A DNA stretch of 64,000 nt, from assembly GCF_965638725.1 (NCBI RefSeq), contig NC_134949.1:55208151-55272150 (forward strand), given 5' to 3'. The DNA comes from Aptenodytes patagonicus (Eukaryota > Chordata > Aves > Sphenisciformes > Spheniscidae). Position 1 is the stretch's first letter, and each line of letters starts with the position of its first letter. A model generated the notes under the pieces. That model saw nothing but the letters and a program-made list of their open reading frames with translations. It was not told where the DNA came from and ran no database searches. Below, in pieces: positions 38,966-50,905 of this stretch. A program made the translations under genes and the position numbers.

Positions 38966-39659
38966 ACAGCTATTCTTTCTGATCAGGTCTGGGGAATGTG
39001 TAATAAGCAATTACTGAGGCCCTCGCACCAGGTTATGCCTCAACGTCAATGCTAACAAAGGTACAAAAAGATCTATCTGGCCTGTAGTGAGGAAGCATTT
39101 CCCTTTCTCCCTCCCTCTAAGCACACTGGCAATAGGACAAAATGTTTCTGATTATTTTTCCCAGCCCTGGTGGGTTACGAAGAAGAATCACCTTGCAGCT
39201 ATCATATTTTGAGAATGGAAGACCTGACCGGAAAATAAAAGTCCTGGCTTGACAAGAATAATAATGATTTGAATTGGGTTTTTTTTCAGTTCAGATTCAG
39301 CCATTTAAAACTGAACCTTCGTCTCCCTGGACCTAGAAGAAACCATTAGGACTGTGATGCAGTGATGTTATCCATCACATGCTTTCTTTGCATTTTCAAG
39401 TGCAGCTCTACAAAGCCCTGTGTTTTTCTGTACATGTCTGGCTTGTACATGTCCGGCTTGTACATGTCCTCTGCTAATCCTGAGAATGTGACTGACAACT
39501 TGTCACTCATGAGCATGAGGGGGGACCATGTGCCACGCACCACACAGTGCAGGATCACCAAACCCATGGACTTTTCTTTCCCGGATCCTACACAGTTGGC
39601 ATAAGGGTCACTCTATGAAAGGAGTACCTTAGCTGAAAACAAGCAAAAGAAAATACTTC

Positions 39660-39790
39660 TTTATACCATGAGTAACTGGGAATTTCTGGACTTTACTGTC
39701 CCAGGAGGCAGTGGAGGCAGTTGGCGTCAGCAGGGTCAAAAGGTACTAGATAAATCCGTGGGCAAGAGGGGCCTATTATTGAAGGGGTCA
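39660..39790 (+). mobile_element. Possible CR1/L3-type LINE 3' fragment
   Basis: The order of words around GGAGGCAGTTGGCG and ACTAGATAAATCCGTGG resembles the C-terminal coding end of old CR1/L3 LINEs ('...LDKF/LDKSVGK'). It is short and diverged. Confidence 0.35.
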
Positions 39791-40345
39791 GGCAGGGATG
39801 TACCACTGCCACCCACCACTAGCAGGACACCAAGTGCTGGGTTACAGGGACCATCTCTGGCCCAGAGCAGTCTCTGTGGGACAGGACATTTGAAATTGGA
39901 GCATAAACCTAACAAACCTGGAGGACATCGAACGGGGCGGGAGAGGGATAAAGAATTGCTGTCTGTAATAAATCACGTATTATAGGGCAGGTGCCTGAAA
40001 GAGATGGACTGAACTAGCCTTTGGGGATGGCTGTTTCTTCTCCTGGCTCTAGAGGGAGCTTCGGAAAGTGAATAAACTGGCTACGTGTGAACCTCTGAAG
40101 AGGGCTGAAATTAGATGAGATGCGTCCCTGTCTGAAGTTCAAGGTAATGTTTTTTAACTTCTCCTGGACTTCTTTAGGCCCTTGTGTGTCTGTCATGTTT
40201 CTATGGTGCCAGATAGGAGGGTTAATCAATGTAATAAATTTTATTATTTTGTTTTCATCACAGTGCATTTTTTATATGGAATGTTTCCTGCTGAACCTTA
40301 ATCCTGTTATTAAAAGCTTAACCGTATGAAATGAATAATAATTTT

Positions 40346-40384
40346 TAAAAAACAAACAAACAAACAAACAACAAAAAAAAAAAA
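40346..40384. repeat. AAAC microsatellite and A run
   Basis: Five AAAC units followed by twelve A bases. Confidence 0.9.
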
Positions 40385-41870
40385 CGGGTCTTGCAAGTGT
40401 GTTAAAAAACTGAGAGGAGACCTGAAAAATTTAGAGGAGTCCAGGATTTGGTCTTCCATCACAGTCCAAGCCTCTCAACTTTCGGTTCATCTTCTTCAAA
40501 TGTAGCACTGGTTTCTATAAGGACTGTGGATAAACTCTCTTATTTGATGATGTAGGAATGCAACAGTGACACATGACTCTGACCATTCCAGGACAAGTCA
40601 AATCCCCCTTTATGAAATTTGAGGTTTTCAAGCTGAATATTCCCAACGCAAAGTCAGCATCATTGGTAAAACATGCAGACCTGCAATGCAGCCTCAATCT
40701 ATCCAAATCACTCCATCTCCAATACCCAAATTTGATTACAAGTTCTCTTATCTAAGTTATTTTTCAGTGAAATGCCTGTGTATTGTTATGAATATTAAAT
40801 ATCTCTCTTGACTAGCTGCAAATGATGTACAATAGAACAGTTGGCTAATTTGAAGAAGCAAGAGAAGAATTAAGATTAAATAAAAGCACAAATTCTAAAA
40901 GCATGCTCTTTTTCTTTCATATATTTAAAATAAATACTAGAGTTCACAAAAATAGTAAAAAAAGTTGTTTTCTTTACAAAATTTAGGTCAGACAATGTCA
41001 ATGCACTGAGACCCCGTATCATCTCACAATTTTTTGTTTTTATTTTTTTACATTCTTGGTTCAATATCAGAGCATATGCTTCTTTAGCACATTTGAAATT
41101 GCATTATCCAGCCACTGCCCAGGTAGCTAGTAGGGAAGCACACAGGGACGTGGGGTGAACCCAGTCACTACAGCTTTCTGGCCTTGGCCAGTAACAAGTA
41201 CAGAGACAGGATCAGGAACTTTTCATTGTGCAAATACAGGATGATACCAAATCCAATTTTCCTGACAAAGGTATGTTTTCCTAGCCCTTCCCTCCACCAT
41301 GACCAATTAGTGAATTGTCGCTTGGTGCCCTCAAGCCTCCAAGTTTAGAGGTTTTTTAGGTAGCGTCAAAGCTGAGACTTGTTATCTCACCAACGGCCAT
41401 ATCAGAGCAATTGAGAGCAAGAATTGAAGAGTAAGAGATAGTAAGAGTGTCTCTGTTAGAGATCATTAACCCAGACAGCAATCTGCTACTGGCAGGGGGC
41501 AAATAGGGGAGCCAGGTAAAAGCTCTGTCCTGTGCTGCCTGATGGAAACACAGACACTCTCATTTCCTAGCTAATAAATGCTACATCTACCCAGCAATCT
41601 GTTATCCCAAGGCTCCCAAGACTAGTTTTGGGTATTTACACCTGAGTCTTTCCAGCCCATTAGTTTTCTTGGTAAAGACATGTTGTTGGCGCCATGCTTC
41701 CCAGCTGAGCTGCTTTTCCTTCCCGTTCAAACTGTAGTCCTGGGGGCACTGCCCAGACCCGCCAGCATGCTGTACAGAAAAGCCACCGAAGGCTGCTGCA
41801 CCAGCAGCTCCTCCTCCTGAACTGGAGGACATGGACATCACCCTGGCAGGGGAAAGAGCACCGAGCAGTA

Positions 41871-42062
41871 CATAGAATAGAATAGAATCATTAAGGTTGG
41901 AAAAGACCTCTAGGATCATCGAGTCCAACCGTCGACCCAACACCACCATGTCCACTAAACCATGTCCCTAAGTGCCGCATCTACACGTCTTTTAAATACC
42001 TCCAGGGATGGTGACTCAACCACTTCCCTGGGCAGCCTATTCCAATGTTTAACCACTCAACA
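41871..42062 (-). mobile_element. CR1 LINE 3' fragment
   Basis: Begins (plus strand) CATAGAATAGAATAGAATCA, the inverted CR1 terminal repeat. It continues through GGTTGGAAAAGACCTCTAGG and the CTCCAGGGATGGTGACTC word typical of the CR1 3' end to about 42062. It is a 5'-truncated copy of roughly 190 bp, as for most CR1 insertions. Confidence 0.93.
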
Positions 42063-45000
42063 TGAAACCAAAGATCGGCTAAACACTGCAAGATTCACAC
42101 TGGCAAAGGGGAATAAGAAACCGTGGACATCTGTGCCTTGTGTTTCAGTTGCAGGACACAGGGATTTGTTCTAGCCTGGCTCCCTACAGAAATGAGGGTT
42201 ACGGAGTGGGGCTGTTGGCAGTTTTGTCAACCAGTAACTTTTGAGCTTCCTGGGCAATCTCAGCCAGAATTTGACAATGCAGTCAAGGTTTCAAAGACAC
42301 TGACTTACTGCAAGTTTCATGAAAATAAGTAGTTTTGTAGGTGAGAAGAATCCAGACTCTTGTTTCCTTCAAGAGAAATGTTGCAACGTGAGCTCAGCCA
42401 TCAAGAAGCCCACAGAAAAAGAGCCACAAGAAACCAGGCAATCTAATTTCTACTTTTCACCAAGCTATTAGGTTTCTTTGCAATTCTGGAAATATGGTAA
42501 CGATTCTCTGTACTCCGCAGTGCTTGAGGGTACGGGTAGCCAGACTTGCTCATTGTGGCACTGCTGCTGCCACTGCTGAGACACTGAACAGAGAAAAGTC
42601 CTCCAGCAGCACTGATCTCAGCAGAACCTGCATACGGCAGCACTCAGTCATATCAGCTCTGCCACAGGCAAGGCTGGAGGCATATGGGCTAAGTGGGGAG
42701 TTGGTTTTTTGTGCGTCAGAGAGAGAGCCTTGTGCCATACAGCCTGCACTGAAACATATAATTAAAGGTGTCAAATGGCAGTATAAGCTGGTCTGTTTAA
42801 GCCCATTGCAGAAATTCACTCTTCATGTCCAAATAAATACTTGATTTCTGCAGACACTGCTGGCAGTGTTTTGACAAGGCAATTTAGGATGTTATTTTTG
42901 TTACATGAATGCTTGCTCCCAAAGCAGGAACAGGCACAGTCAATGCACTTGGCTAATATTCTACTTAACTGGAACTAACAAGAGGTGTTTCTATCCCACA
43001 GGCTGTCCTGTTCCCCCCACCCTGCCCCGCTCTTCATAGCTTTCTCCAAACCCAGCTGAAGTCCCACACACACCAGTGACCAGAGCCCAGAGCAGCCTGT
43101 CTCATTCTGGAATGCTTTCAAAAAATTAATTTGGATCTACTGGTAAGGTTACTAAAAGCCAATGCAGCCCTTTTTGATCTAATTGGCTTTATTTGTTTTA
43201 ATTTTGGCCTATTCAAGTTCCCACTGAATCTGAAACAATGTCTTGCTGTGAAGAGTTAAAATTTGTCATTGATCCAACAGACCACAGGAAAAAGAAAAGG
43301 AAAAAAAAAAAGACAACTTTTAGCCCCAGGATCCAGCAGTTAAGGTTGAAAGTACCAAGTGTGACAGAAATGCCCTGTTAAAAAGATGATAGTTGAATGT
43401 AAATTTACTCAAATTTACTCAATTATTTGATAAAAACAATGTTAATAAAGGAAATGTCTCTTTGAAACTCCAGCTTCAAATGTTATACATTTACATTCAA
43501 ATGTTACATTGCAGTAGCTCCAAACAGCTTCAGAATAAACACTTCTGCTATATGTCCCTTCTGCTGGAGAGAACAAGAGCAGAAAGACCAGTCCTTTCTG
43601 CCAAAATCCACTGGAAGGAAGAGAGCTGAGGCAATAAAACATCCTTCCTTCCCCTTGCTGGTCATCTGCTCCCACAAAATGCCTTCAGGGCAGATTTTGC
43701 ATGGGTCTGGCTTCTGCCCATTTCAAGAGGATGTGGCTAGATGGGAAAGGGTGGAGCAGAGGGACCGTTTTTGGCCAGGGTAGTTGTGAAACACCTGCTG
43801 TGCCCCTTCCACCCTCAAGCCCAAGCGCTTCACAGGCCAAGAATGAAGAGACTACAGCAGCAGAGGTGTTGGGTGAAAACGTACAGCAGGCAGGATGGTG
43901 AGGCCTCCGCTAGCTTGCAGGACTGCCCAGTGAAGGTCAGACCTATCCCACAGGTCTTGAGATCCCTGCCAGCTAAGATTCACTCCAAGCAGGCCCCTGG
44001 GACCTACTTGGTGGCTCGGCAGATGTGATCACATCTGGGGAGATGCGCTAATGGCACTGAAAACCTTTTAGTCCCTGGAAGGCTCTCAGAGAAGACGCTC
44101 CTCTCCCATCCTGCTCCCTTTACCACCTGCTCACCTTTGCTGGAGGAGGTCTCTGTAATTATCGGTGGGAGAGAAGAATAGCACTCTTACCAAAGGGATG
44201 CTTGTGAGAGTGTCAGCAGTGACAAAAACAGATCACAGCATACTGCTGTAGGGCAACTCCCTAGGAAATAATGTTTCTTATTCTAATACACATTTCATTT
44301 TTAAAATCAGGTTGACATCTGTAACTCCTCATGGGAAGTCCTTACTTTCTGGGTATGAACCTCAATATGGGAGTAGATTATGGGGAAACATTCTCTTTAG
44401 ACGGAGAAGGAGCCCAGGGATGATCCCTGTGAGAAACCATCCTAGGCTGAGACCAACATCTCGTCTTGTGTGAAGTGCAGGTCTTTCAGTGTGCAGGAAA
44501 CCCTGTGAGGGAATAATATAAAAAAAATGAATTGTCTCTTCTACAACCTAATCATGTCCTCGCCCACGCACTGAGCATCGCAGGGGTTTCTGACAACATT
44601 TTGCAGCTGAGTACATTGAAAGAGCAGCACTGGGAAAGGAAGAAGAGCAACCAAAACTGTGTCATCTTCTCAGGCTCATTCTAGACCTTTTTTTTTCTTT
44701 TCTTTGTTATTTCATTTTTACCAAAACTCACTGTCCTAACAAGGACATCTCTGCTGGCATAAGTCCTAATGCAGATGCAGTTACTAAAAAAAGCCTGTTC
44801 TGTTTGGGAATGTGCGAAAGAACTCTTGTGGCTATCAACTGCAAACCTTCGCCAAGGCAGATGGGCTCCAATTCAAGCATATGTTTGCTAAAACGAAGGG
44901 AAGGGCTAAAGCACAGTTTCCTTCAGTGTCAAAACTCACCTTCCTGTTAACATGCAATATGTACAAAGTGTAACAGACCAAGATTGCTTATTTACGCATC

Positions 45001-46410
45001 TTCAGAACAATGTTTTCTCTTTTCAGGTCTGTGACAGGTTGAAGTAGCTCTTCAATGCTATTTATTTATTCGTTCATGTCCCATCTCATGCAGGTCCACC
45101 CCTGACAAAACACTTGACATACTGTTTCACAGTCATTTTAAGATGATCTAAAACCAAGCTGCCATTGAAATGAATAATCCCAGCCTTCTCCTCTCCCTAC
45201 CTGCTGCCTCTCAGTCCTTGTCCCTTCCTAAGGTCAGCTCCAGCAATTGCGCAGCTATGCATCTCACACATTCAACATTAAAGCCTCGCCACTCAGTGAC
45301 AGCTAGGTAGCTTTCAGATTAGCCAGGCCAGGGGGACACTAGGGCACAGCAGAGGTTCCCTGTCAACAAACAGCCCTGAAGAGTAAGAATCCACCAGGCA
45401 AGAAAGTAGATGCCCCATCTTCAAGCACAACTGCTCAGAACAGTTGTCCCTGGCACCACAGGCCCTGTGTCAATAGTGACACATGCGACTTTGGTCTGAG
45501 GTGGGCTGCACCACTTAGTGCAACCAAAAAATCATTTTTACCTGAATCCATCCAAAGAATCTGTCTTTGATTAAAGCTGGCCCTGGCTCAGTGTGAAAGG
45601 CAGCGCCAGGAGTGTCACTTAGGCTGTTCCTCCCCAACACCTTCATCACTTCCTCCCTCTGGCCACATCTGTATGTGGGCACAACTGCCAGGCAAGGCAA
45701 AAGAGGGGATCCCAATGACCCTTTCTTTCTGATCATTGATTGCTGGGCAGGCACCTTAGGAAAACAACATGGTTGTTTCTCAACCATCATGGTGTCCATG
45801 GTTAGGAAACAGAGCAAAACCACAGGGAGATCACTCCTTTTGCAAAATGCTGCATGGTTTTATCTACTCAGAAGGAGAAGGGATGGGAATTCAGAGCAAT
45901 CATCTTGCTGTGGAGCTGCTTCCCTTTTATGGAGTAGAGCACCGCTCCAGCTCTCACACAGCACTGCTGTGCTCCAGCCAGTCACACACACGATTGTCCC
46001 AAACAGCTGGGATTTTAAAAGTACACTAGCTTTGAATGAAGTAGCTGGCTGGCTGATACTCCAATGGGTCTAGATGTGTGGGGGGGGGAAACTTCAGTCA
46101 TCAAGCAATTAGCAGCTCCAGCACAGAGTAAAGTCAGTTACTATTTCAGGGAAAGGAAAGGCAACTGTTCCCTGGGGGGAATGACTGCACTAGCTCAGCA
46201 CCAGGAATAGGCTGAGATTTTTTTAAATTTTTTTTCCCCCTACACTTCAGGAAAAGCGAACACACAATGTTCATTCGCAGGGATCGTTTCCTGAACATGA
46301 TGTGTGCTCGCTGTCCCACAGGTCACTTTCCAGTGTGTCACATCCTTCTGCACAAGGGAGAGCAGGAAATGGCAAACTCCCAGTATGAGGCAAAGCATTC
46401 CCATTGCAGC
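42063..46410. other. Intergenic DNA upstream of APOLD1
   Basis: No gene recognised. In the human region CDKN1B is the neighbour on this side of APOLD1, but I see no CDKN1B-like frame within the window. Confidence 0.5.
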
Positions 46411-46434
46411 AATTGGTCCACAGGAGCTATAAAT
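46411..46434 (+). promoter_or_regulatory. APOLD1: Likely APOLD1 promoter: inverted CCAAT and TATA
   Basis: AATTGG at 46411-46416 (inverted CCAAT) and TATAAAT at 46428-46434, about 60 bp before a strong splice donor. This is a compact TATA promoter, consistent with APOLD1 being an inducible early-response gene in mammals. The link to APOLD1 is inferred from position and the splice sites. Confidence 0.55.
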
Positions 46435-46457
46435 TGGTCTCCTCCAGAAACAGATCA

Positions 46458-46493
46458 AAATTTGTCTTTGCGGAGGTCGGCTGGAAACTAAAG
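46458..46493 (+). other. APOLD1: Probable non-coding first exon of APOLD1
   Basis: The expected start lies about 30 bp after the TATA box, and the stretch ends CTAAAG followed by GTAAGT at 46494, a near-perfect donor. A matching acceptor (TTTCTGGACAG) lies 5 bp before the APOLD1 ATG, which would give a 2.2 kb intron. It contains no ATG in frame with the coding exon. Transcript data would be needed to fix the start. Confidence 0.5.
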
Positions 46494-47489
46494 GTAAGTT
46501 TAAACCAGTATTTTTTGGGGTCTCTCCGAGTACTGTATTAGGAAAGTATTTGCAGGTTTTGGACTAATGTATACCTTTATTGTTGGGGAGATTTTTCTGT
46601 AAGAGCAGGAGTTGGTTTTGTTTTCCTTTATGCTGGCATAAATCAGTGTATTCAAAAGACATGCATCACTGTATGGCTTATGCTATATATTGAATGACTG
46701 TTCTACTAACTGCAGTGAGATGGCTGCTGTTATTACCTGAGATTGTTCTCAGCAAGAAAATCTGCAGAACAAATTGTTAAAAGGCTACAGGAATCGATAC
46801 ATTTAATGATCATCATATTGATCTGTTATTAAGTTATTGATGACATGCTCAATGTTCATTTCAATGCCGGTATCCATTTAGCCTAGTGTTAGTCCTTGTG
46901 CTTTTAGCTTCATCTCTGACTACAGTGTAAAAAATAAAAGGACACTGCCTCCAGCTAAGAAAAGCACAATGTACTAAGTGGCTCAAGTGGTCCAATGATA
47001 CCAAGGGAGACTGGCGTCATTGTTCTGAAGGGCATAGGGGGAGGTCCTAAAGGGTTCTGTGTCAGATGGATTAGGACAAGTAGAAGGGGAAAAAATTGCA
47101 GTGAGAATTATTTACTTACACACTTCAGGATGGAAAGGCTTTTTATAGTAGGAGGTTTCCTCCTTCTGAAACACAAGAATTCTGCAGAATGAAAGCCCCA
47201 AGGATCCTAACTATATAGCGTGCCCATGTGAGGGACCAGACACCTCCAGTTCACACAGTATAGAAGACTTAGAAGAGAAAAGGTGGCTGCAGCAATGAAT
47301 AGTTTTGTTTAGTTCGCTCTGGGACAGGGTCTTTCTGCTACAGAGACTTCTTTTGGCTATGAGGGCATTATGGACTGCAAACAGCTTCTTAGCTCTATGG
47401 CTAGACCTTGCTAGGTGCAGAGGCAGTGCAGCCTTGTGCACGGTGCAGTGTTGCGGAGCACAAAAGCTCTGCTCCCACCAGACAACTTG

Positions 47490-47620
47490 TGATGCTACAT
47501 CACTCCTGTTGCCTCCCTTGCCTCAGTTGCCCTAGATGTAAGCAGGGTTAAGGATGCTGGTTTCCTTTGTAAAGCACTTTGCAGCCCTAGAGCAACCTGC
47601 AAATGCTTATCGGAACATTT
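47490..47620 (+). mobile_element. Possible degenerate MIR-type SINE
   Basis: TTGCCTCAGTTGCCCTAGATGTAA followed by TTTGTAAAGCACTTTGCAG keeps the order of the MIR core words (TGCCTCAGTTTCC, TCTGTAAAATGG, GTAAAGCGCTTTG), with many changes. Confidence 0.35.
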
Positions 47621-48475
47621 CTTTCTACCCTTGTGACAAAGAACAGAGAGCAACAAGAGATCACCTAGCACCGAAACCCTGAAGATTCACCCTCTAGAAG
47701 GGAAGACACTCTCCTGCTATCTTGCCAGGGAAGGTTGCCACAGCCAGCAGCTTTCAAGCCTTTTCTATTCACAGGCCTCTATATTTCCCGTTTCCCCATC
47801 CCCAAGGGAGTGCGCACTGAAAGTGGGCTCGCTTTTCTGATGTGTCCTTCATGAACCTTTCAAACAAGGTCCATAGGCCTCCCTGCCACTGTCACTGGGG
47901 ATCCACCACCACAGGTTGGACTAAGCACCACAGAACAATGGTTCCCATCTTTGTCCAGACCCTGACGCCAAGTTACAATAGGAAAAAAATGCTGCAGGAC
48001 CTTGAGTTGCTTAGGCATACAGAAAGGAAGGATGTTCACAATACCCGTCTGAGACATCAATGAGCTTCTCACCTCATAGATGGAAAAACCAGACCTTGAC
48101 TCCCCTCAGCAGCTTCCCTCTGTCCTCCTTTAATGGGAAATGACCCCTAAATAGCAACCTGGGATGGGTGGCTTTCACCTCCTCAGAGCCTTGCCTTTCT
48201 TGTGAAAGATGCCCTTGAATATTGCAGATCCTCTGAATCCCATAGTGGGGACAACAAATTCATTCTGACAGCATTACTACTCTGGGCACTAAATCACTTA
48301 ATCTCAAGGGAATTTCTGTCCCCAGGGTTGGAAGAGACGTTTTGTGTCTTCACAGAGATAATAACAACTGCACCTCTCACCCCAGCCCTTAAGATATTTT
48401 AGTCTTCCCAGGGAACAAGAAAAACATTTAAAAGTTCCTCTGTCTGAAAGTTACAGTGGAATATGGTAATTAAAT

Positions 48476-48530
48476 GTACATGTGTGTACGTGCATGTGTG
48501 TGTGTGTGGGTGAGTGTGTACGTGTGTGCA
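48476..48530. repeat. GT-rich microsatellite
   Basis: Imperfect TGTG/TACGTG repeats. Confidence 0.85.
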
Positions 48531-48676
48531 GACAGCAAACCTTTCATGTCGCTGGGTGAAGCAAAAAAAAAATTGGCTGGATGCCACCCCTAAAATGGTG
48601 GTCCAGGCTGAGCATGTCTCATGGGTTTTTTTAACATAAATCCCAACCCAGGTTTTTCTGTTTCTGGACAGAGGCC

Positions 48677-49417
48677 ATGGAGAGAAACGGTGCTGCCTTT
48701 CCCCAAACACTAGACCCCACGCACCACTTCCACATAGCGCTGCTGGATCAGAGACGGAGGCTGCGTGGCCAAATTGCTCACCTTCACAAGGCGGCTCGTA
48801 AACTCAACAAGCTCCGCAAAAGGTCCCTGATTGCCAACGTCAGTGGGAGCACCCTGACTGCTGCGGGAGCAGTCACAGCCATCGTGGGGCTGTCCCTGAG
48901 CCCGGCGACACTGGGAGCCTCTCTCCTGGCGTCGGCTGTGGGTCTGGGCCTGGCCACTGCCGGGGGGGCCGTCAGCATCACCTCCGATCTCTCCTTAGTG
49001 CTCTGCAATTCCCGGGAGGTGAGGAAGGTGCAGGAAATCGCAATGACTTGTCGGAAACAGATGAGGGAAATCCTTGGCTGCCTGGAGTTCCTCCGCCGGG
49101 GGCAGGGCCCCGGGGACCCCACACTGCGCCAGTCGGAGAAGAGGGCCTCCATCTCGCTGTACAACTCCATCTGCTTCATGGTCTTCTGCGGCTCCCACAG
49201 TTTCCTTGTGCCAGAGTACACAAAGGAGGTCACAAAGGTGAGCCAGGCCGTGCTGAAAGCCAAAATCCAGAAGTTGGCTGCCAACCTTGAGACCTGCACC
49301 AGGGCGATGGATGAAGTCTGTGAACTTCTTGAGTCCAGGACAGAGCTTTCCCCACACATAAGGAGACTCAGCTTGGGTGCTAAAACCACTGCTGAGAGCC
49401 TAAGACCATCCAGCTGA
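48677..49417 (+). CDS. APOLD1: Apolipoprotein L domain-containing protein 1
   Basis: 246 residues in one exon, close to the 248 of the shorter human isoform that also starts at MER. APOLD1 is an endothelial, rapidly induced membrane-associated protein linked to vascular barrier function. The sequence shows an Arg-rich amphipathic N-terminal helix (24-50) and a long Gly/Ala-rich hydrophobic segment at 51-109 that carries VGLSLSPATLGASLLASAVG and TAGGAVSITSDLSL. The conserved NSREVRKVQEIA helix is at 111-122, and KVSQAVLKAKIQKLA lies near 187-201. These match the most conserved parts of APOLD1. A splice acceptor lies just before the ATG. DDX47 follows on the same strand 6 kb downstream, as in mammals. 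The frame is intact. An ATTAAA at 49436-49441 is probably too close to the stop to be the poly(A) signal in use. Confidence 0.95.
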   Translation: MERNGAAFPQTLDPTHHFHIALLDQRRRLRGQIAHLHKAARKLNKLRKRSLIANVSGSTLTAAGAVTAIVGLSLSPATLGASLLASAVGLGLATAGGAVSITSDLSLVLCNSREVRKVQEIAMTCRKQMREILGCLEFLRRGQGPGDPTLRQSEKRASISLYNSICFMVFCGSHSFLVPEYTKEVTKVSQAVLKAKIQKLAANLETCTRAMDEVCELLESRTELSPHIRRLSLGAKTTAESLRPSS

Positions 49418-50689
49418 AACAGTGTTTGCTCCATAATTAAAACCAGGCTTGGAGACATTACATTATTAATTGCCACCATTAGCACTGCTACCTGTTGCTA
49501 TTTTAATATTGGTCATGCTCATCCACACAGGTGTGCACATCTCTCCTGTGCCTTATTTATATCTGAACACAAACTCCTTCATAATAGGAAGCTAAAGCTT
49601 ACACACACACACCCCCTGCCACCTCACAGCAGCCACGTGATTCAGGCTGGAGGTTATGATGGACACGTGGACTATCGGGTACACAGCAGCAGATCCCAGA
49701 GCCTGCAGGCAGGGGTAGGTGGCCGTTCCTCAGACCCACGTTTCCCCAGCCATCTCCCTGGCTCTGCTTCCCCAAGGCAGCAAAAAGAAGCAGGTCAGGA
49801 GGCTGATGAAATTCCTGCAGTCGTGGTGCTGACTGACCCTGGATTGCAAATAACTTATGAATCAATGAGTGGTAAAAGGGCTGGTGTACCCTCAAAAAGC
49901 CAGCAGCTGCCAATTTCCGGTAGAGTACAGTCCTGTTACCAAGGTACAACTGGAAAGGCTGTTGAAGGAAGCAGTTCCAGATATGACAGACTGTATGGAT
50001 GGCTCATCATCCCAGGGTGAAATAGGGGGGCCAGAAATTGTTATCCCTTTTGAAGAAACCTCTCTAGGCTGAGAACTGTGATGTTTGTGTTCTATTTATT
50101 GACATAGGATTATTTCAAGGTTTTGATATTGTATTTAAGGTTTGTTGGTTTTTTTTTTTAAAGGAGGCCTCTGCTCCAAAGGAAAGCAGCTGTTCTTAGA
50201 GGCAAAGCAAGTCTGTGGCATGTAAGAGCAAGTCACCTGTTCTTTGGCTGTGAGGGAGGGCAAGTCCCTGAAGGAAAAGGAAAGCATGGCTTGAATGCTG
50301 GTAGTTATAAAATAGGTGAAACACGGTCAACCAGTGACAGATCTTAGGAACCAAAACAGGGAGAAGGACAGGTCAGTGACCCTGGGACCAGAGCCTGCCT
50401 CAGGGGACTGGTGGAAGAAAGCAGTTGTAACTCTTGCAGCGCGGAGGGAAGCGTAGGTTGGTGTTACTGGTTTGAGCTGGAGCCCAGCTGTGATGGGAGC
50501 ACATCTGAGAGGTGGAGGTGCCGCTCTTTGTGCAGCCAAGCAGCCTGTGAGACCCACAGTGGTTTGTCTGTGAGGGTGGAGGCAGCACTCATGGAGAGCT
50601 ACACGTACTCCTAGCAATGCTTCCCGGGGTAAGCTTAATGTTAGCAATATATATACTGGTACTAATATTCAAGAGGGGTGCAGAGGAGT
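49418..50689. other. APOLD1 3' UTR and downstream DNA
   Basis: No further gene. A long 3' UTR is likely, but its end cannot be set. Contains a short AC run at 49599-49612. Confidence 0.45.
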
Positions 50690-50905
50690 AGGATGATTCA
50701 ATGGCAGAGCACTTACAAAGCAGGAGGAAGGACTGGGACACTGTTTCAAGTGACTGTTCTGCTAAATATGTCCTTTGTGATTTTTGATCCCTCAGTGCCT
50801 CAGTTCTCTGTCTAAAAATGAGGATAGTAGCACTTCCCTACCTCACAAGGATGTTTCTGAGGCAAATATTGCAAAGTGCTCAAGTACTGTGATGATGGGG
50901 ATCAT
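50690..50905 (+). mobile_element. MIR-like SINE (ancient)
   Basis: GTGCCTCAGTTCTCTGTCTAA, AATGAGGATAGTAGCAC, CTACCTCACAAGGATG and GCAAAGTGCTCAAGTA follow the core and 3' part of the MIR consensus in order. The tRNA-related 5' part (GGCAGAGCACTTAC, about 50700) is weaker. MIR elements predate the mammal-bird split, and old copies persist in birds. Confidence 0.6.

Larger units (their letters stand above)
37922..41870. other. Intergenic DNA, no gene recognised
   Basis: Contains an AT-rich 30 bp tandem duplication (38908-38965), a possible LINE 3' tail (39660-39790) and an AAAC microsatellite (40346-40384). No gene is supported. Confidence 0.5.
46494..48671 (+). other. APOLD1: Putative APOLD1 intron
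   Basis: Non-coding, with a possible degenerate MIR-like stretch near 47490-47620 and a GT-rich run at 48476-48530. No other gene is seen. Confidence 0.45.

Noticed and set aside
42063-46410. CDKN1B upstream of APOLD1, as expected from human synteny
   Set aside because: No CDKN1B-like kinase-inhibitor sequence is visible in this stretch.
48784-49485. Antisense frame of 233 codons over APOLD1
   Set aside because: A shadow of the conserved APOLD1 frame; the plus-strand product matches the family along its length.
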